From the NCBI RefSeq assembly GCF_022539315.1, contig NC_066319.1, positions 28,854,093 to 28,918,092 of the forward strand: a stretch of 64,000 nucleotides of DNA, given 5' to 3'. The DNA is from Serinus canaria (taxonomy: Eukaryota; Chordata; Aves; Passeriformes; Fringillidae). The stretch's first letter is position 1; every line of letters starts with the position of its first letter. The translations under genes and the position numbers were made by a program. The notes beneath the pieces were generated by a model. It was not told the origin of the DNA, ran no database searches, and saw only the letters and a list, made by a program, of their open reading frames with translations. This document shows positions 13,431-26,370 of this stretch, piece after piece.

Positions 13431-16400
13431 GTAATAAGCAAGCAATGCTGCTCTGAATCTCCAGAGTTTCCATGACTGTTTGAGAACACCTTTGTGAGGG
13501 TGGCTTCTTTCTGATTCAGCAGATAACACAGGATGCAGGACACGTACAGGCTTATTCAGAACTGTTTTGCAATGTGGGCTCTGTAAGAAGGAAAACATAT
13601 ACCAAAACACATGAGAAGTTTTACCTGTTGTTTGATGTGATTTAATACTTACTTGGAAGATTATGTGCAGAAGAAAATATTTGCTGTCTTTTTAGGTCCA
13701 ATTAATACAATGTTATCTACTCATCTACATATGATAAGGAAGCATCTTCCTTGCATTTCAATTTTGTTACTGAGTTGTGTAGAGGCAATCCCACAAAATG
13801 TAAATATTGTGTATTTATAGAGTTATTAATTCTTATTTCAAATTTTAATGTTTCTCTTTTAAACACGACTACTAGACCAGGTAGGATAGGTCTTTGTAGG
13901 TCAGTGATCTGTAAGTCGTGATGGCAGGCAGTTAGAAAGGGATAGTCTGTTACTGTTACTTCATGAGGCAGGGCATTGTCCCTGCTACTGATCACAAAGA
14001 ACTAGGTCACACAGAGTGGCTAACAGAAGTTCATATGATTCTAGAGCAAGATATTGTCTTTGGACAGCTGTATTTAATAATCACAGGCACTGTTTAAGGA
14101 CAAAAGATGTATTTTCAAGCTATGATAGTATCAAACTATGATCTGAAAATTTCTTAACTGTCATCAGCAAAATTCCTGCAGTCAGAACTTGATCACTAAT
14201 TCTATTGCTGCTGCTGCAGGAGGCAGAGTTGAGCTTCTTTCAGATTGCAAGTAGGAAATACATTCATGTCACCGAACTTGAGCAGTGTTCCTTAGTTCTA
14301 AATATTTTTTGACAAGAGTGTGAAAATGTGATAATGAAACTCATTTAAAACAATTGAGTGGCTTACTATAAAGCATGGGAAAACACATGTGTTGGTTAAG
14401 AAGAAAACCACTGACAATTGGTAGTCCATTATTTAGTCAGCCTAAAGATAACACACTTTTCTCCTCTGGAACTCAATGTAGAGCTTAAATTATGTGTACA
14501 CTCTGACACATAATTTGGCTTCTCATTTGTCACTAAAAATGTAGGGGTAAGTCTTAGTATATGTTGCTCTGCTTTCTAAGGCATTTTCTTATGGCTATGG
14601 TATTATTTTAACAGGAAGAGTGTGTCTGTTCTTATGAGGCTGATGCGATAGTTCAGGAGTCTGCATTTTTAAAAAAAACTTTATATTCCTGTGGCTTGAC
14701 AGACTTTCTGTTCAGATAAATAGTAGCACATAATGCTGCTAATGAGTTGTAAATCAGCAAAAGACTATTAGAGTCTCTCATAAAACTATACGAACCTAAT
14801 AGAGAAGATGAACTTTTCTATGGAATATTAGAGAGATGTGGAATTTGACATTTAGACACAAGCTCATACCCATCTTCTAACTGGAAGGAAAAATGATAAT
14901 GAATTCAGAAAATGCCAACACATGCTCCAACTCTATGTCTGAAACTGACCAGTAATGTTCAAATTCAGTGGCTAAGACTGCAACACTAGGGATAGCCCTC
15001 AGGGACTGCCTTTTACAGGGAACCCAATTCCAGATGCAGGTATATCTAGAAAATAAGGTTAGAGTTGGAACCCACTGTAAGGTAGACAAGGTGAATAAAA
15101 AAAAATCAAATTTTTTGAGTTTTATATACAAAAATACTTCTATACAATGAGTATGCTTTTGTATAATGTATACAACTCTTCACCCCTGCAAATCAGAATT
15201 CATCAAAAGAGCAAGTAATTCTGTATCCAATTTAATCTGGCTCCAGTTGCCTCTCCTTTTTAATATTGCTGTTCTTAGCCTTTATAAAGAATGTCTTTCA
15301 TTTGAGATCCTTGCAAAGTAAGCTTCACAGAATACCTTGCTTGTATTTCCTCATAGGATCAAAATTTTGTGTGGGCTAAGGCTCATTTGAAGGAACTCGT
15401 GGATAAGAAAGTTGCTTTCAAATTGTGAGTGGCACTTATGGTAGGAAGGCTTGTTTAGCAGTTTTTTCACATGGAACCTCTGATTTTCTCTGTCTTAATT
15501 CTTCTTTTCATCTTTGTTGAACTGCCAACTTGATATTTTTTTCTCTTTTATGCTGTCTTAAATAGTTAGGTTGTACCTTTCTTACAGATCACAGTAAATT
15601 AAAAATGGAGTCTCCTATGTTCAAAAACAGTTATGTGTTGTCTGCACAGGTAGTTCATCTTATAAAGCTGCATTTCTATGCTATATATTAACTCTGATAA
15701 AAAAGGATTATCCTTAACTTATCACTGTTTAGAATGCAATTGCTTTGGGAAAAAAGTGAACTGCTGAAAGGGGGAGGTCTTTCTTGTCCTGCAGAGGTAA
15801 TGTAAGACCTTTCACTGATACCACTTCCTTGCCAGCAGCATTTATTTATTTTCCTGGGTTAATGACTTGTACTGACACTCAGAGAGCTCTGACAAGCATT
15901 TGGATGTGATATAGAGATCAGAAGATAGATGGGAGATGGAGAGATGGCCTTTCAGCTCTGTGAGACTCAGCTCCTCAAACAACTATAGCCTTTGCTAATC
16001 TTTCTCTGAAGTTTCTACATAGCAAATGGTTTGCTCACAGGAAGTTTTCTTGTAAATTATGGCCACCAGGGTTTAAAACCCTATAACTGCTAGTTTTGGG
16101 TTGTCTTTGGAAATTTGTTTTAATACAGTGGTGAAAATCTACAGTAAAGGTAAATAACACCCTGTTCCATATGGATTGCATTCTGATATGGCAGAAATGA
16201 GCAGATTCTGAGCTGCAAGCACACAACTTAAGAGTTGTTTTTGAGATTGCCCTTATATCTTAAGAAGCCAAATGCTTAAGTTCCCCAAATGACCAGAAGT
16301 GTTGTTCTTACTTTGACAAGGTATGTGTGTTAAATTGATGAAATTTCTTTGCAGAAACAAAACACAGGCTATTAGTTGGAGAACAGTTTGATTGGTTTGT

Positions 16401-19400
16401 CTGTTGATGGGGGTTAGACTTTTTAATATTTTGTCAGTATTGTTTTTATTGGGCTCACAGATTGTGATAGGTGCTCAAATGGACTTGGAGCCAGAGCTCC
16501 TGATGTGTCACTCTAGAGGGAAGCCTGCTACCAGCAGGTGTGCAGTGATCTCCTTTTACTGGAGCATCTGAGATGCAAATAGATTGAAACTTCTTAGCAA
16601 AGAATGATGTATCATTAATGCTTTAAGGTACAAAATGCAGAAAGACTCACTTGTTAGCTATAATGGGTTTTTTTGTTTGTTTTTTTAAAAACATATTCTG
16701 AAATTCTTATGTGATTTTGAGCTGTTGCAGGTATTGAGGGTTGCAGCACAAGCTAAGTGACAGGGATCTTAGAGGATGAGCTGCTTTGTTTCTCTTTGTG
16801 GCCTTGCAAACTATTGTTTGCTTCCAAAAGCATCATCACCCATTTACTTACCTTTGTGTGCTCCTCTCAGAATTTTTTGTTTCGTCCTTGTTATTGGTGT
16901 AATGACTATTTACCTTACACCAATTTTTCTACTCCTCGAAGAAGAGCTCTAATGTTGATTGATAAACAGGTTCAAAATGGTATGGTGTTAGCATTATCCA
17001 GGAGCTCCCTTGAGTCCTACAGCTGTGAAAGAGAGGAAGGGTAAGGTCAGCTGGATGGATCAAGCATGACTCAGCTTCCCACTGCGTTTGTTGGCTATAG
17101 AGATTTGTGTGAGAACATAATTTATCCATTCTTCTGGCAATCCAGGTCCATAACTTTAAAAACAGTTTATTTATGCACACAAGTCCCATTGACTTTAGTA
17201 TGCACAAGTGTTTGATTATATACAGATATTAAATGTGTGAGACGGTCTAGTCATGTCACAGTGCTGGTCGAGTTTCTATTCCTCTTGTCAGCATTAGAAT
17301 TTGGGAAATGTTGATTAAATACTAAGGATTTTTAGTTGCTAGACTGGTATAGAAAATATCTTCTTATACCTGAGGATACAGAAAGTATTGCAGGACTTTA
17401 GGTACCCAACCAAATGTGTGTTTAAGTGTAGGAGCCTCAGGGGCTATAGTGATGGGCAACAGCAAAAAAAATGCCCAGAAAGAAACCACAAAACACTGCT
17501 GCTCTCCAAACTAAAATAGTCCAAAAGGTTTTCTTGCTCAAGAATTGTTGCCTGTGTCACAATGATGAATGCTATCGGTTCATTCCTGTTTTTCCCTGTG
17601 TAGATAATGTGAGGCTCTATAAGGCTTGTGGTTGTAAAATCAACTGCGTATTGCCTGTTTTAAAAAGGCGGGGGTGGGGAGAAATAACTTGTACCCTGTG
17701 AATCAAACAAAAAGTGTCTTGACTCTGGCATGCCCTCAGACATTACATCACCACTCAGCCTTTTCTGTTGACATTACACTGGTATAGGAGAGTTTCAGGA
17801 ATGCACTGCTCACGGTATTGCAAGGCTGCTCCAACTCCCTATAAAGTTACAGCTCTCATTGTGCTGAAATTCGTATTCTGAATAGCCCTGGTTAGGGACA
17901 AGCCAGCTTTTTGCAGGACAGAATTATTACATTAATGTAACTCTTCCAAAAACAAGTTAGCTATATAGGTGCCAGGGGTCTTGTATGGTTGTATATTGCC
18001 TTTGTAAAGAAAGAGAACTTTTCTTCAGTGGTGTTCTTTGTGTCCTCTAATTTGAAGGTCATTTATCACAGAAAGTAATGCTTATCAATGTCTAGGCTTA
18101 AGAACTAGCAAGAAGAAAGGGAATTATTCTTTTAGATAATACATTTTAAGTTTCCTGTGCACGGAAGACTTTCTAATGAATAGTAGCTTATTGCAGTCAG
18201 CATTTCTTAATATATGAAAAGCATTCAGTGTGCAAATATATTGCTGTGCTTGGATAAAAAGAAAATCAATGTCTTACTCTGTCTTAAATTTGGTTTCTTC
18301 CAAGAATTACTGATGACACTGTATTCTGGTTTCTGCTTTGTTTAAATTCTAATTATATGCATAATACATACATATAAAGTCCATGCATGAGATTTATCTA
18401 GCAATGAAATTATTTATTCATTTTCCCCCATTATTTTTGGTAATTGACATTGGGAGGGTCATACTGAAAATGCCTCTTCAGAGTCAAGGTCTCAACAGCA
18501 GGAGCTATGAGTTTTCTTTAACCATTCTTGTTCTGATTGCCTCTTCCCCCATTCCTGGTGCATGCTGCCAGCCCCATTTCCTGTCTCCCTTTTCTAAGTT
18601 CCTATAAGCCCTTGGGGGAGGATTTTAGACATCTGCACAGCAGTACATAAGCCCAAAAGAACCCATACTGAAATTAAATTCTGGTGGAGTAGAACTCAGA
18701 CTCAGGAGACTTTGAATTTTGCAGGCTTTGTGTTTCTCATAGTACATCATGGGAGATCTGTAGTTAGTAGCACCTTTCATATGCTTAGATAAATTTGTTG
18801 AGTTCTTTGTAATGAAATAGAAGTATTTTTGCTGCCATAGAAATCCTCAGTAAGGATTTTAAAGTTGCTTTTGTTCATTAATAAAATTTTTGTTATGGCC
18901 TTTCTGCATTACAAAAAGACAGCTGTAAAAATGTTGATGGATTATTCTCAATGATGCTTCTGTAAGCATTTGAAACTGTCCCATACAGAGTTGGCTGCTT
19001 GTAAGAGTAGGGACTTAGGGAGTGAGAATACAATTTTTTGGCTTTGAAATTTATGTACTAGAGCAATTTGTATTTCTCCAGTCTGCTGTGTCTCACAGCT
19101 TTACTTTTTCCAGTTCATGAGATAGGCATGCTTCTTACTGAGGAACAAAGCTTCTATTGTTAAAAAGCCTTTTGGACTCACCTGTTTGATTCTCAGGCTG
19201 AGATGGAAAACTTTTAAGCTCTTTTTTGTGCCAGTTTCAGCCTCTTGAAAACCAGTCTCAAGGAGTGCAGGGTAGAATGTAAAGAGTACAGGCTGTCCTG
19301 GCTGGTGTGAAAAAAAGATGTCTGTTTTCACAGTGTTGTGAGCCCTCTTTGAATTTGTTAAGTATTGAAAAAAAAAAAACCCAACAAACTGTAATTTGTG

Positions 19401-19998
19401 CCCCAGAATTTATTATCAAGTGGAAGATAAAGGTTGTGTGTGAAGATACTCTGTAGGCAAATTCTTTTCTTAGCCATAAGTTCTCTAAAGCACATCTCAG
19501 AGAGAGCTTCCACAGTTATGTCTCCTCTTACTTTAGGTTTTTTCTTTGGAAGACAGGAATAAGAGGTTAGTGGCTTGCACAGGCAACTGCTCATTATTTT
19601 GTCATCTCCTGGTTAACTGCTGTGGAGAGAAGGATCTCTAGTTGGTGACAATGAGAGCTGCTACAAGGAGGCAGCCACTCTGGCTGGGGCTGCAGTTTGA
19701 GGTACCAACAAGGCAGTGTGCCCTTCAGGGCACACCCTGTACTTCCCTTGGGCTGTGTTGACACCCATCTGACCCTATAGGATCTGGCTGGAATACCTAA
19801 ATGGCAATACTATATTGAATGACTCATGACAATTTGTGTGAGGTTTTACTGCTGTAGCTACTGAATCAGACCACTGCTGTTAGGGGTTCCAATGTTAGCA
19901 GAAGACATGTGGGTGGGAACAGACCTGCTGGGGAAGTCAGCCAGTGATGACTACAGCAGTCTTTCAAGCTGTACTCAGTGGGAATTCTATACTAAAAA

Positions 19999-20030
19999 CC
20001 TAGATTCATCAACACCTAGATTCATCAACA
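19999..20030 (+). repeat. 16-bp exact tandem duplication
   Basis: The 16-base unit CCTAGATTCATCAACA occurs twice in direct succession, at 19999-20014 and 20015-20030, with no mismatch. A perfect copy suggests a recent slippage or microduplication event in intron sequence. It may vary in copy number between individuals. Confidence 0.9.
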
Positions 20031-23000
20031 TAAAGGTACCAGCCTGACAGGTCAGGTATTGCAAAGAAATGGAAATACTTGACTAATTGACTGTTGTCCT
20101 TAATTGTTCTGCCTTGTTGTTTCCTTGCTTGTTTGTTTCTTGATGCTTTTGGAATAGGAAAATGTCTTATCCTCCTCCATAGTTGTGTCCCTACCTTGTT
20201 TCCTCTCTGGTTAGTGGATACTCTAACAATAAAAATGGATTTAAAGTAAATCTGTGGGTTTTCTACTTGAAGAAAATGCAGACAACATGAAATTATGATC
20301 AAATTGTAAATTATCAGTCATTTTTTAAAATTGAAAAATAGCAGGGGAAGCTTTTTTTCATAAGATGTGTAGAGCAGTCTTGACACCACAAAAGGTCTAG
20401 AAGCAGCTCTAAAAATAATTTATTTGTATTCTGTCAAATACTTCTCTTACAAAATGTAATGTATAACAAGACTGGTGTTCATGGCTGTGGGTTTTATATA
20501 CATACATACAAATCACACACAGATATACACATGTGTATGAGGGTAGCTTTCTTACGCTTTGCTTCTTTTTGTTTATAGCTTGCTTATCCCCCTTGAAATA
20601 GCTCCATGAGAAGCAGATTGTCATGTTCACCCTGGGATTTGGTTGGGTTCAACCCTTTTGGTTTTCCTGATGTTTAGTTAGTGGGATGGATCTATGGTAC
20701 TGCTTTGTTTTCAGTGGCTACTTACAGGGTATCTCTCTCCCACCTGTGTGACAGCTGCCCTTTTGTAAAAGAGTATTTCTGTACCGTCCATAATTCCAGA
20801 ATCTTCAGCTTCTTTATTAAATTTGAAATTGGCTGTTAGGATTAGAAGTTCTTGGATAGAGAGAGCTGTCACAAAGAACAAAATGGCATAAGCCCTGTTT
20901 ACTTATGAAACCTTTCCTCCTTGGATAAATACACAATTTTTATATTCTTAATGTAAATGGATTCCTTTTCCACAGCTGATTGCTGTGAATTCCAGTGTAT
21001 TATGGACAAACAATGTTTTTTAGACTTCAGTGATGCTTCATGTCAAACTGTGTTTTCCTCAATGCACATCAGTTCATATTCCACCACAGAAGTGATGTGT
21101 GAGTCTCAAGGAATTAAGACTTGAGCCTTGCAGACTGCCCCAAACCAGATTCTTTATCTGTTATCACAGGAAAAGAACCAAAAGTCGACACCCCACCAAT
21201 TAATTATGTTATGTTACAGGTAAAATAAACGGCCTGTACATCCTGTCTTTAAAGGACACATGAAAAGCACCAGCCTGTTTCAAATTTGGATGCCTCTGTG
21301 CTTCTCTCCCAGCATGTGGGTTTTGCACTACTTGACAAAGCCAAGGGACAGCTCACTAAAACCCTAAGAAAAATTCTGTCTGCTCTGATCTTTTCTGCAA
21401 GAAGTTTCATTGGCCCCTCTGAAGAAAGGGGAGACATGCCCAAGTGAGTGGGAATTGAGATTTAAGAAGTTTAGTCTTTCAAAGCTGTAAACAGCAGCAC
21501 GAAATACGAGTCTGACAAGCATTTTCCTGCTAGTAACTTAGCAGCACTTGCTTTTAACATGGTTATAACTGCTGTGCCTTTATCTGTTGTTTGTGCATTT
21601 ATAATTATATGGTGATTATGCTTTTTGAATTGTGCATTTAAGACAGGCTCCTATATTCTTCTTGTTCTCCCCTACATTAGTAGGGCCATTCAAGAGACTT
21701 GCTGATACTTTTGGAAAAATTATTAATGTCTGGTAGTTCTTTATCTATGGCCAAAAGCTCAAAAATCTTTCTGATATAGGTCATGAGCAATAGGACATTT
21801 TATGGGTGCAGAAAATGTGGATATTGGAGACTAAAATAAGGTGCAATTTAGATAACATTTTATGGAAATAATCCATATATAGTAGCACCTGACGAAACAT
21901 AGCTTGTGGGATTTTGAAAGCTTTCAAACTGGCAGTGCTATGAACAAAAAATAAATTCCCTTGAGTGGTAGTACTCTGCAAAATGCAATGTTAATGCAAC
22001 TGTTACTAGACTACAGAAGCAGATAAGATCTTCATTTATTTATATCAACTGCTGTAATTTCCTTAGGGAGAGAGAAAATGAGAAGAGTTACAGTGGAATG
22101 AGTGGGGAGTGCTAGTCCAATGTAATTCTTTCAGATTTCTGATGGTGGTTCATTTTAAGCATTTTATGTGTACTTGAAACTCAGACTGAATTGGTGTTTT
22201 CTCCCAGGAGCAGACTCTAACCATGCCTGAGAGTTTTCTTCCTTCTAAGGCAAACTTCTGAATCAGCAGCTCATAGTCATCTGGAAGCCTTTTCCTGTCA
22301 TAGTTGCCAACAGCTAGGCATAGAAGCTGACTCTGTCCTTCCAAAAAAATTCCAGTATTAACAGCAAGTGTTTTTTCTGTCTAATCTTGTGGTTGCATGA
22401 ATATTGTAAATGTTGATTTCTGAAGTCCTGGTCAGATACAGCAGCAAAAAGGCAGACAATGAAACAGGTGGGTTTAATATTGGTCTGTTCCCCCCCAGAC
22501 ATCTGAGCTCCTCATGCAGGGTCTGGTTTGATTCCTAATTCAGCACTGCAGTGGTTCTTGAGGTTATGTTCAGCTTGAGTTTGTCTTTAGGGGGGAGGGT
22601 GGAAGGAGGACAGTGCTTGATGTCTTAGCTATTTAGTTGTCTCTGTGAATGCACATTTTTGCCTCCCTCTGGCTTGCCTCTGTGATTTGATTATCTGGGC
22701 TTTTGTTCTTAAAGTGACTGAATAGAAGGTACTCTGCTAGGAATCTATCCCCTCAGGACCAAAAATCCTTGTTCACAATTCAAGTGGAGCCTAACTGTAT
22801 GCAGGATGACATTCTTTCATCTACCCTTCTTCAAGCCCTTCTTTTTTATTCCTTTCTGTTCCTTCTTTTTAAGATGTCTACTCCATTCTCTCAGGATTTG
22901 AGCCTTATTAACTGGAGTTTGGTGAATTTAATTGTAATTACTTCTTTTTCTAGTAATAGGGACTGACTTCTTAATTTTCCTAATCTTTATGACTGTGAAC

Positions 23001-24409
23001 TAGTGCAGTGAACTATTGGTTTATTATTATATTAGTAATGAATATATCAAAGAAAAATTTTCAAAAATGGTCCTGTAAATGTCCTGATAACATCGGTCCA
23101 GCTGTGCTCTCTAGAGGCCTTAGGTTCTGATTGTCTTGTGCAGAGAGTACTAATTGGAATTGAGGATTGTTCTCTAAAGTCATGCAAGTGATATCAGGCA
23201 TGTTTGTGACTTTGGCAGCTTGGGTGTCCGCCCTTGAAGCTTGGCACATTGTTCTTGCAATGGCTGCAGCCATGAGGTTCTTCTGGCAATCTCTTAGTCT
23301 AGACCAGAAAAACTGCTTTCTACTTTTCAGACCCATATCACTTAGTCTTACAGGAAAAAATGCATTTGGGAATTCAATCCTATGTTTTGAGAACAGCCGG
23401 AGAACGTGTACCCCAAAGGATACACGTTGGAGGCAGTGTAAAGGCATAGATACAAAATACTTGGATATTTTGTGGAATATGATCAATTTCTTTTGATTAT
23501 TGGCTGACCTTACCATCAAAATAAAATTTAATTTTATATAAAAAGTTCACTACTCACAGCACATTGCTTGCAACATCAAACTTGTGTACATGATTTTATC
23601 AGTAAATGCTTTTGGCATTTACTAATGGATGTTTTGTGTCAAGATTAAAGCCATAAGTAGTTTTTCAGCCCAGATCCTGAGCTGAGCTTGTTCTGTGTCT
23701 GGACGTAATTGCATTGGAGATATTTAATTCATTCCTACTTGTTTTCTCTTAATTCACTCCAGAGTACTTTAGTGTCATAGACAGGTAGAAGAATTGTAAA
23801 GGAAAGGCCCTTTTTAATTTGTTTATATGACTTTAGGACTTTAATTTTCTTGATACAAATATACAAGACATCTCTGCTGCTGGACTTACAGGAACAAAAA
23901 AAATTTAGGAGAGAAAAAACCACCCCACTTCTCAAAACCATTTTGTTTTCAAAAACATTTGAGATAAAGAAGTTCTAGGAGATATGTCTGTAAATATACA
24001 TTTGAATCAAAGATAACCGCCACATAAACAAAGCCTCCAAGCACAGAGATTAAAGCAAGCCATGTAATACTGCTGAAACAGACCAAAGTAAAATACTACA
24101 GGAGTTAAAACAAGGGTTTAATCTAGAACACTTCCATAAACAAAAACATTTCAAATAAATTGAAAAACACATCCTTGTTGCCACCTGTGTACATCCAGAG
24201 GTTCCAATCACTGCACCCCACTGCACTGATGCCTGTGTATAACACAGGAGAAAAAGAAGCAAGTCATTTAGTTCTTCAGCATGAGTTTCAGTGGACCGAA
24301 GATCAGACCCTCCTATCACTGTTACTTTATACCTCAGTGGTGATCAGCTTGCTCTAAAGTAACTGAAGCCCATCCATATTAAATTACAAACTCTTTTACA
24401 AAATATTTA

Positions 24410-24442
24410 TTGAGTTTGGTTTGAATCACAAACCAAACTCAA
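24410..24442. repeat. Perfect 13-bp inverted repeat (hairpin)
   Basis: TTGAGTTTGGTTT at 24410-24422 is followed by a 7-base spacer (GAATCAC) and its exact reverse complement at 24430-24442. A transcript of either strand could fold into a 13-bp stem with a 7-nt loop. It lies in the intron about 0.5 kb from the NKAP retrocopy. No flanking structure identifies it as a transposon end. Confidence 0.9.
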
Positions 24443-24946
24443 CTCTTTTGAGGAAAAACCTAAATCTAAAAGACTTGTGAAAAAATAATGAAGTGGACAG
24501 TCCCGGATTTTAAAACAGGAACTCAGGAGTTCCTTCATTTTTCCTACTGGTGCTAGTAGCTTGTTATAGGTCTTTCCCAAGCTAAATGATTCTATGGTTA
24601 ATAAAAATAAATGGAATTTAAAAAATCATACTTATTGGCATTAGGTGACAAAACCTTCCCCAGGGATCCTTTGGCTTGTCTGATTCAAAGAAAACGCAGA
24701 ACATTGACACCTCTAATCTCCCCCAACTGTTCCTGCCTTGTAGCCTTTCTCTTTACAGCCTTTCTCTTTCTCTTGTAGATGGTAAACAAACCATCCAAGA
24801 AAATCTGGTGAAAATAACTCTGTTTCCTTGACACAAGTAATCCACTCCTGAGGCTTGGCCCTGGGTGAAAGGTGCTGCAGCACCTGCAGCTTTTTTCAGT
24901 TCACAGCTGGACTGGGTTAGCTGCCACATAGTGCAAGCTCAAATTA

Positions 24947-25324
<378 letters not shown>

Positions 25325-25411
25325 AGGTGGCCCTGCTTGAGCAGGTAGATTGGACCAGATGACTTCCAAAGGTCCCTTCCAGCCTCATCCCTTCTATTAT
25401 TCTGTAAACCA
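25325..25411 (+). mobile_element. CR1 LINE 3'-end fragment, plus strand
   Basis: The sequence TGGCCCTGCTTGAGCAGG, then TTGGACCAGATGACTTCC, AGGTCCCTTCCAGCCTCA and a terminal ATTCTGTA, follows the typical 3' end of avian CR1 elements read in the sense direction. Only about 87 bp remain, so the element is severely 5' truncated. Its 5' edge meets the 5'-truncated edge of the NKAP retrocopy head to head. The junction is ambiguous by several bases because GGTGGCCC could belong to either. Confidence 0.75.
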
Positions 25412-26044
25412 CTTAAGGTGCTTCATCAATTTCTTCCTTTAAGTTCCTCAGATTGTGATCCCTTTAATTTATGCAAGTCCATGTGCTGAGCTGCAGATCC
25501 TGTTGCTGTGGCCTGTCTTTCCATTAGTACTTTCATGAAGCTATGATGAAGCATAAAGGTTTCAGGTGGGCAATTTCCTGACACTGTTCACTTCTCCCCT
25601 CCTCCTTCCCCTCTCCCCTGTAACGCAAAGTCCAAGCCTAATCCACCAAGACAATTATTTCCCTTTTTATTTTGGCTATCTTTGAAAAAAATCAGAAAAG
25701 AGCTCTGGAGATCACCTGACTTTAGTTGCTTCTCAGAGCAGAGCATCTTCAAAGTCAGATCCGACTGCTCAGGAAATTGTTCAGATAAATTTTGGATTTG
25801 CAAGAGTGGAGATTCCACCATCTTTCTGAGGCTGAGTTGCAGTGTTTGTTATGCTCCTGAACTCGCTGTTCCTTTGAGCTCAGCTGGAATTTCCCTTGCT
25901 ATGACTTGTGACTGTTGATTCCTGGGTATCCACTGCATGCCTCTGAGGACAGTCTGTCCCTGGCTGCTCAGTATTCCTTTGAAGAGTGGGATGCTGTTGA
26001 GGTCCGCTGTGTCCCTTCCCTTTCTCCTGGCTAAACAAAACCAG

Positions 26045-26105
26045 TTCTCTTAGGTTTTCCCTGCAGGTTTCCCTCTTAGGTTTTCTCTTAGGTTTTCCCT
26101 GCAGG
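26045..26105. repeat. 23-bp direct repeat with a partial intermediate copy
   Basis: An identical 23-base unit, beginning TTCTCTTAGGTTTTCCC and ending TGCAGG, is present at 26045-26067 and 26083-26105. A partial copy (CTCTTAGGTTTTC) begins near 26073. It is a tiny minisatellite-like array lying about 60 bp before a CR1-like fragment. The repeated arginine-rich peptide in the minus-strand frame results from this repeat and is not evidence of a gene. Confidence 0.85.
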
Positions 26106-26165
26106 CTTTCAGCTGCAGCAGCCCTCCTGTCCACTCTCTGTCCAATTTGTTAGTACCACTCTTAT

Positions 26166-26335
26166 AATGGGGGACCCGAGCCAGACACAATACCCCAGGT
26201 GTGGCTTCAAAAAATGCCAGATAAGGGGAACAATCACTTGTGTTGACCTCCTGCTTACATTCTTGGCAGTGCATGCAGTGCACCAAGTTGCTGTTACTAC
26301 ACATCACTGCAAGGGCACTCTAAATTTTGCTATCT
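26166..26335 (-). mobile_element. CR1-like LINE fragment, minus strand
   Basis: The segment containing GAGCCAGACACAATACCCCAG, then GTGTGGCTTC, ATAAGGGGAACAATCACTTG and TTGACCTCCTGCTTACATTC, parallels the internal part of avian CR1 3' regions in reverse orientation. CR1 elements normally read there: ...GGACACAGTACTCCAGGTG..., then ...GGGGCAGGATCACCTCCC.... Similarity is degraded and I matched it from memory, so the exact limits and subfamily are uncertain. It does not extend to the CR1 3' terminus, so it is an internal remnant. Confidence 0.5.
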
Positions 26336-26342
26336 CCAAGGC

Positions 26343-26370
26343 AAAAAAAAAAAAAAAAAAAAAAAAAAAA
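26343..26370 (+). repeat. (A)28 homopolymer
   Basis: There are twenty-eight uninterrupted A residues immediately downstream of the CR1-like fragment. CR1 elements do not end in poly-A, so the tract is not the tail of that element. It could be a homopolymer microsatellite or the tail of a different plus-strand retrocopy, but I see no recognisable gene directly upstream. Confidence 0.95.

Noticed and set aside
13158..13610. 150-codon antisense frame over the first visible exon
   Set aside because: Shadow of the GC-rich DCAF5 exon on the opposite strand. No domain was recognised.
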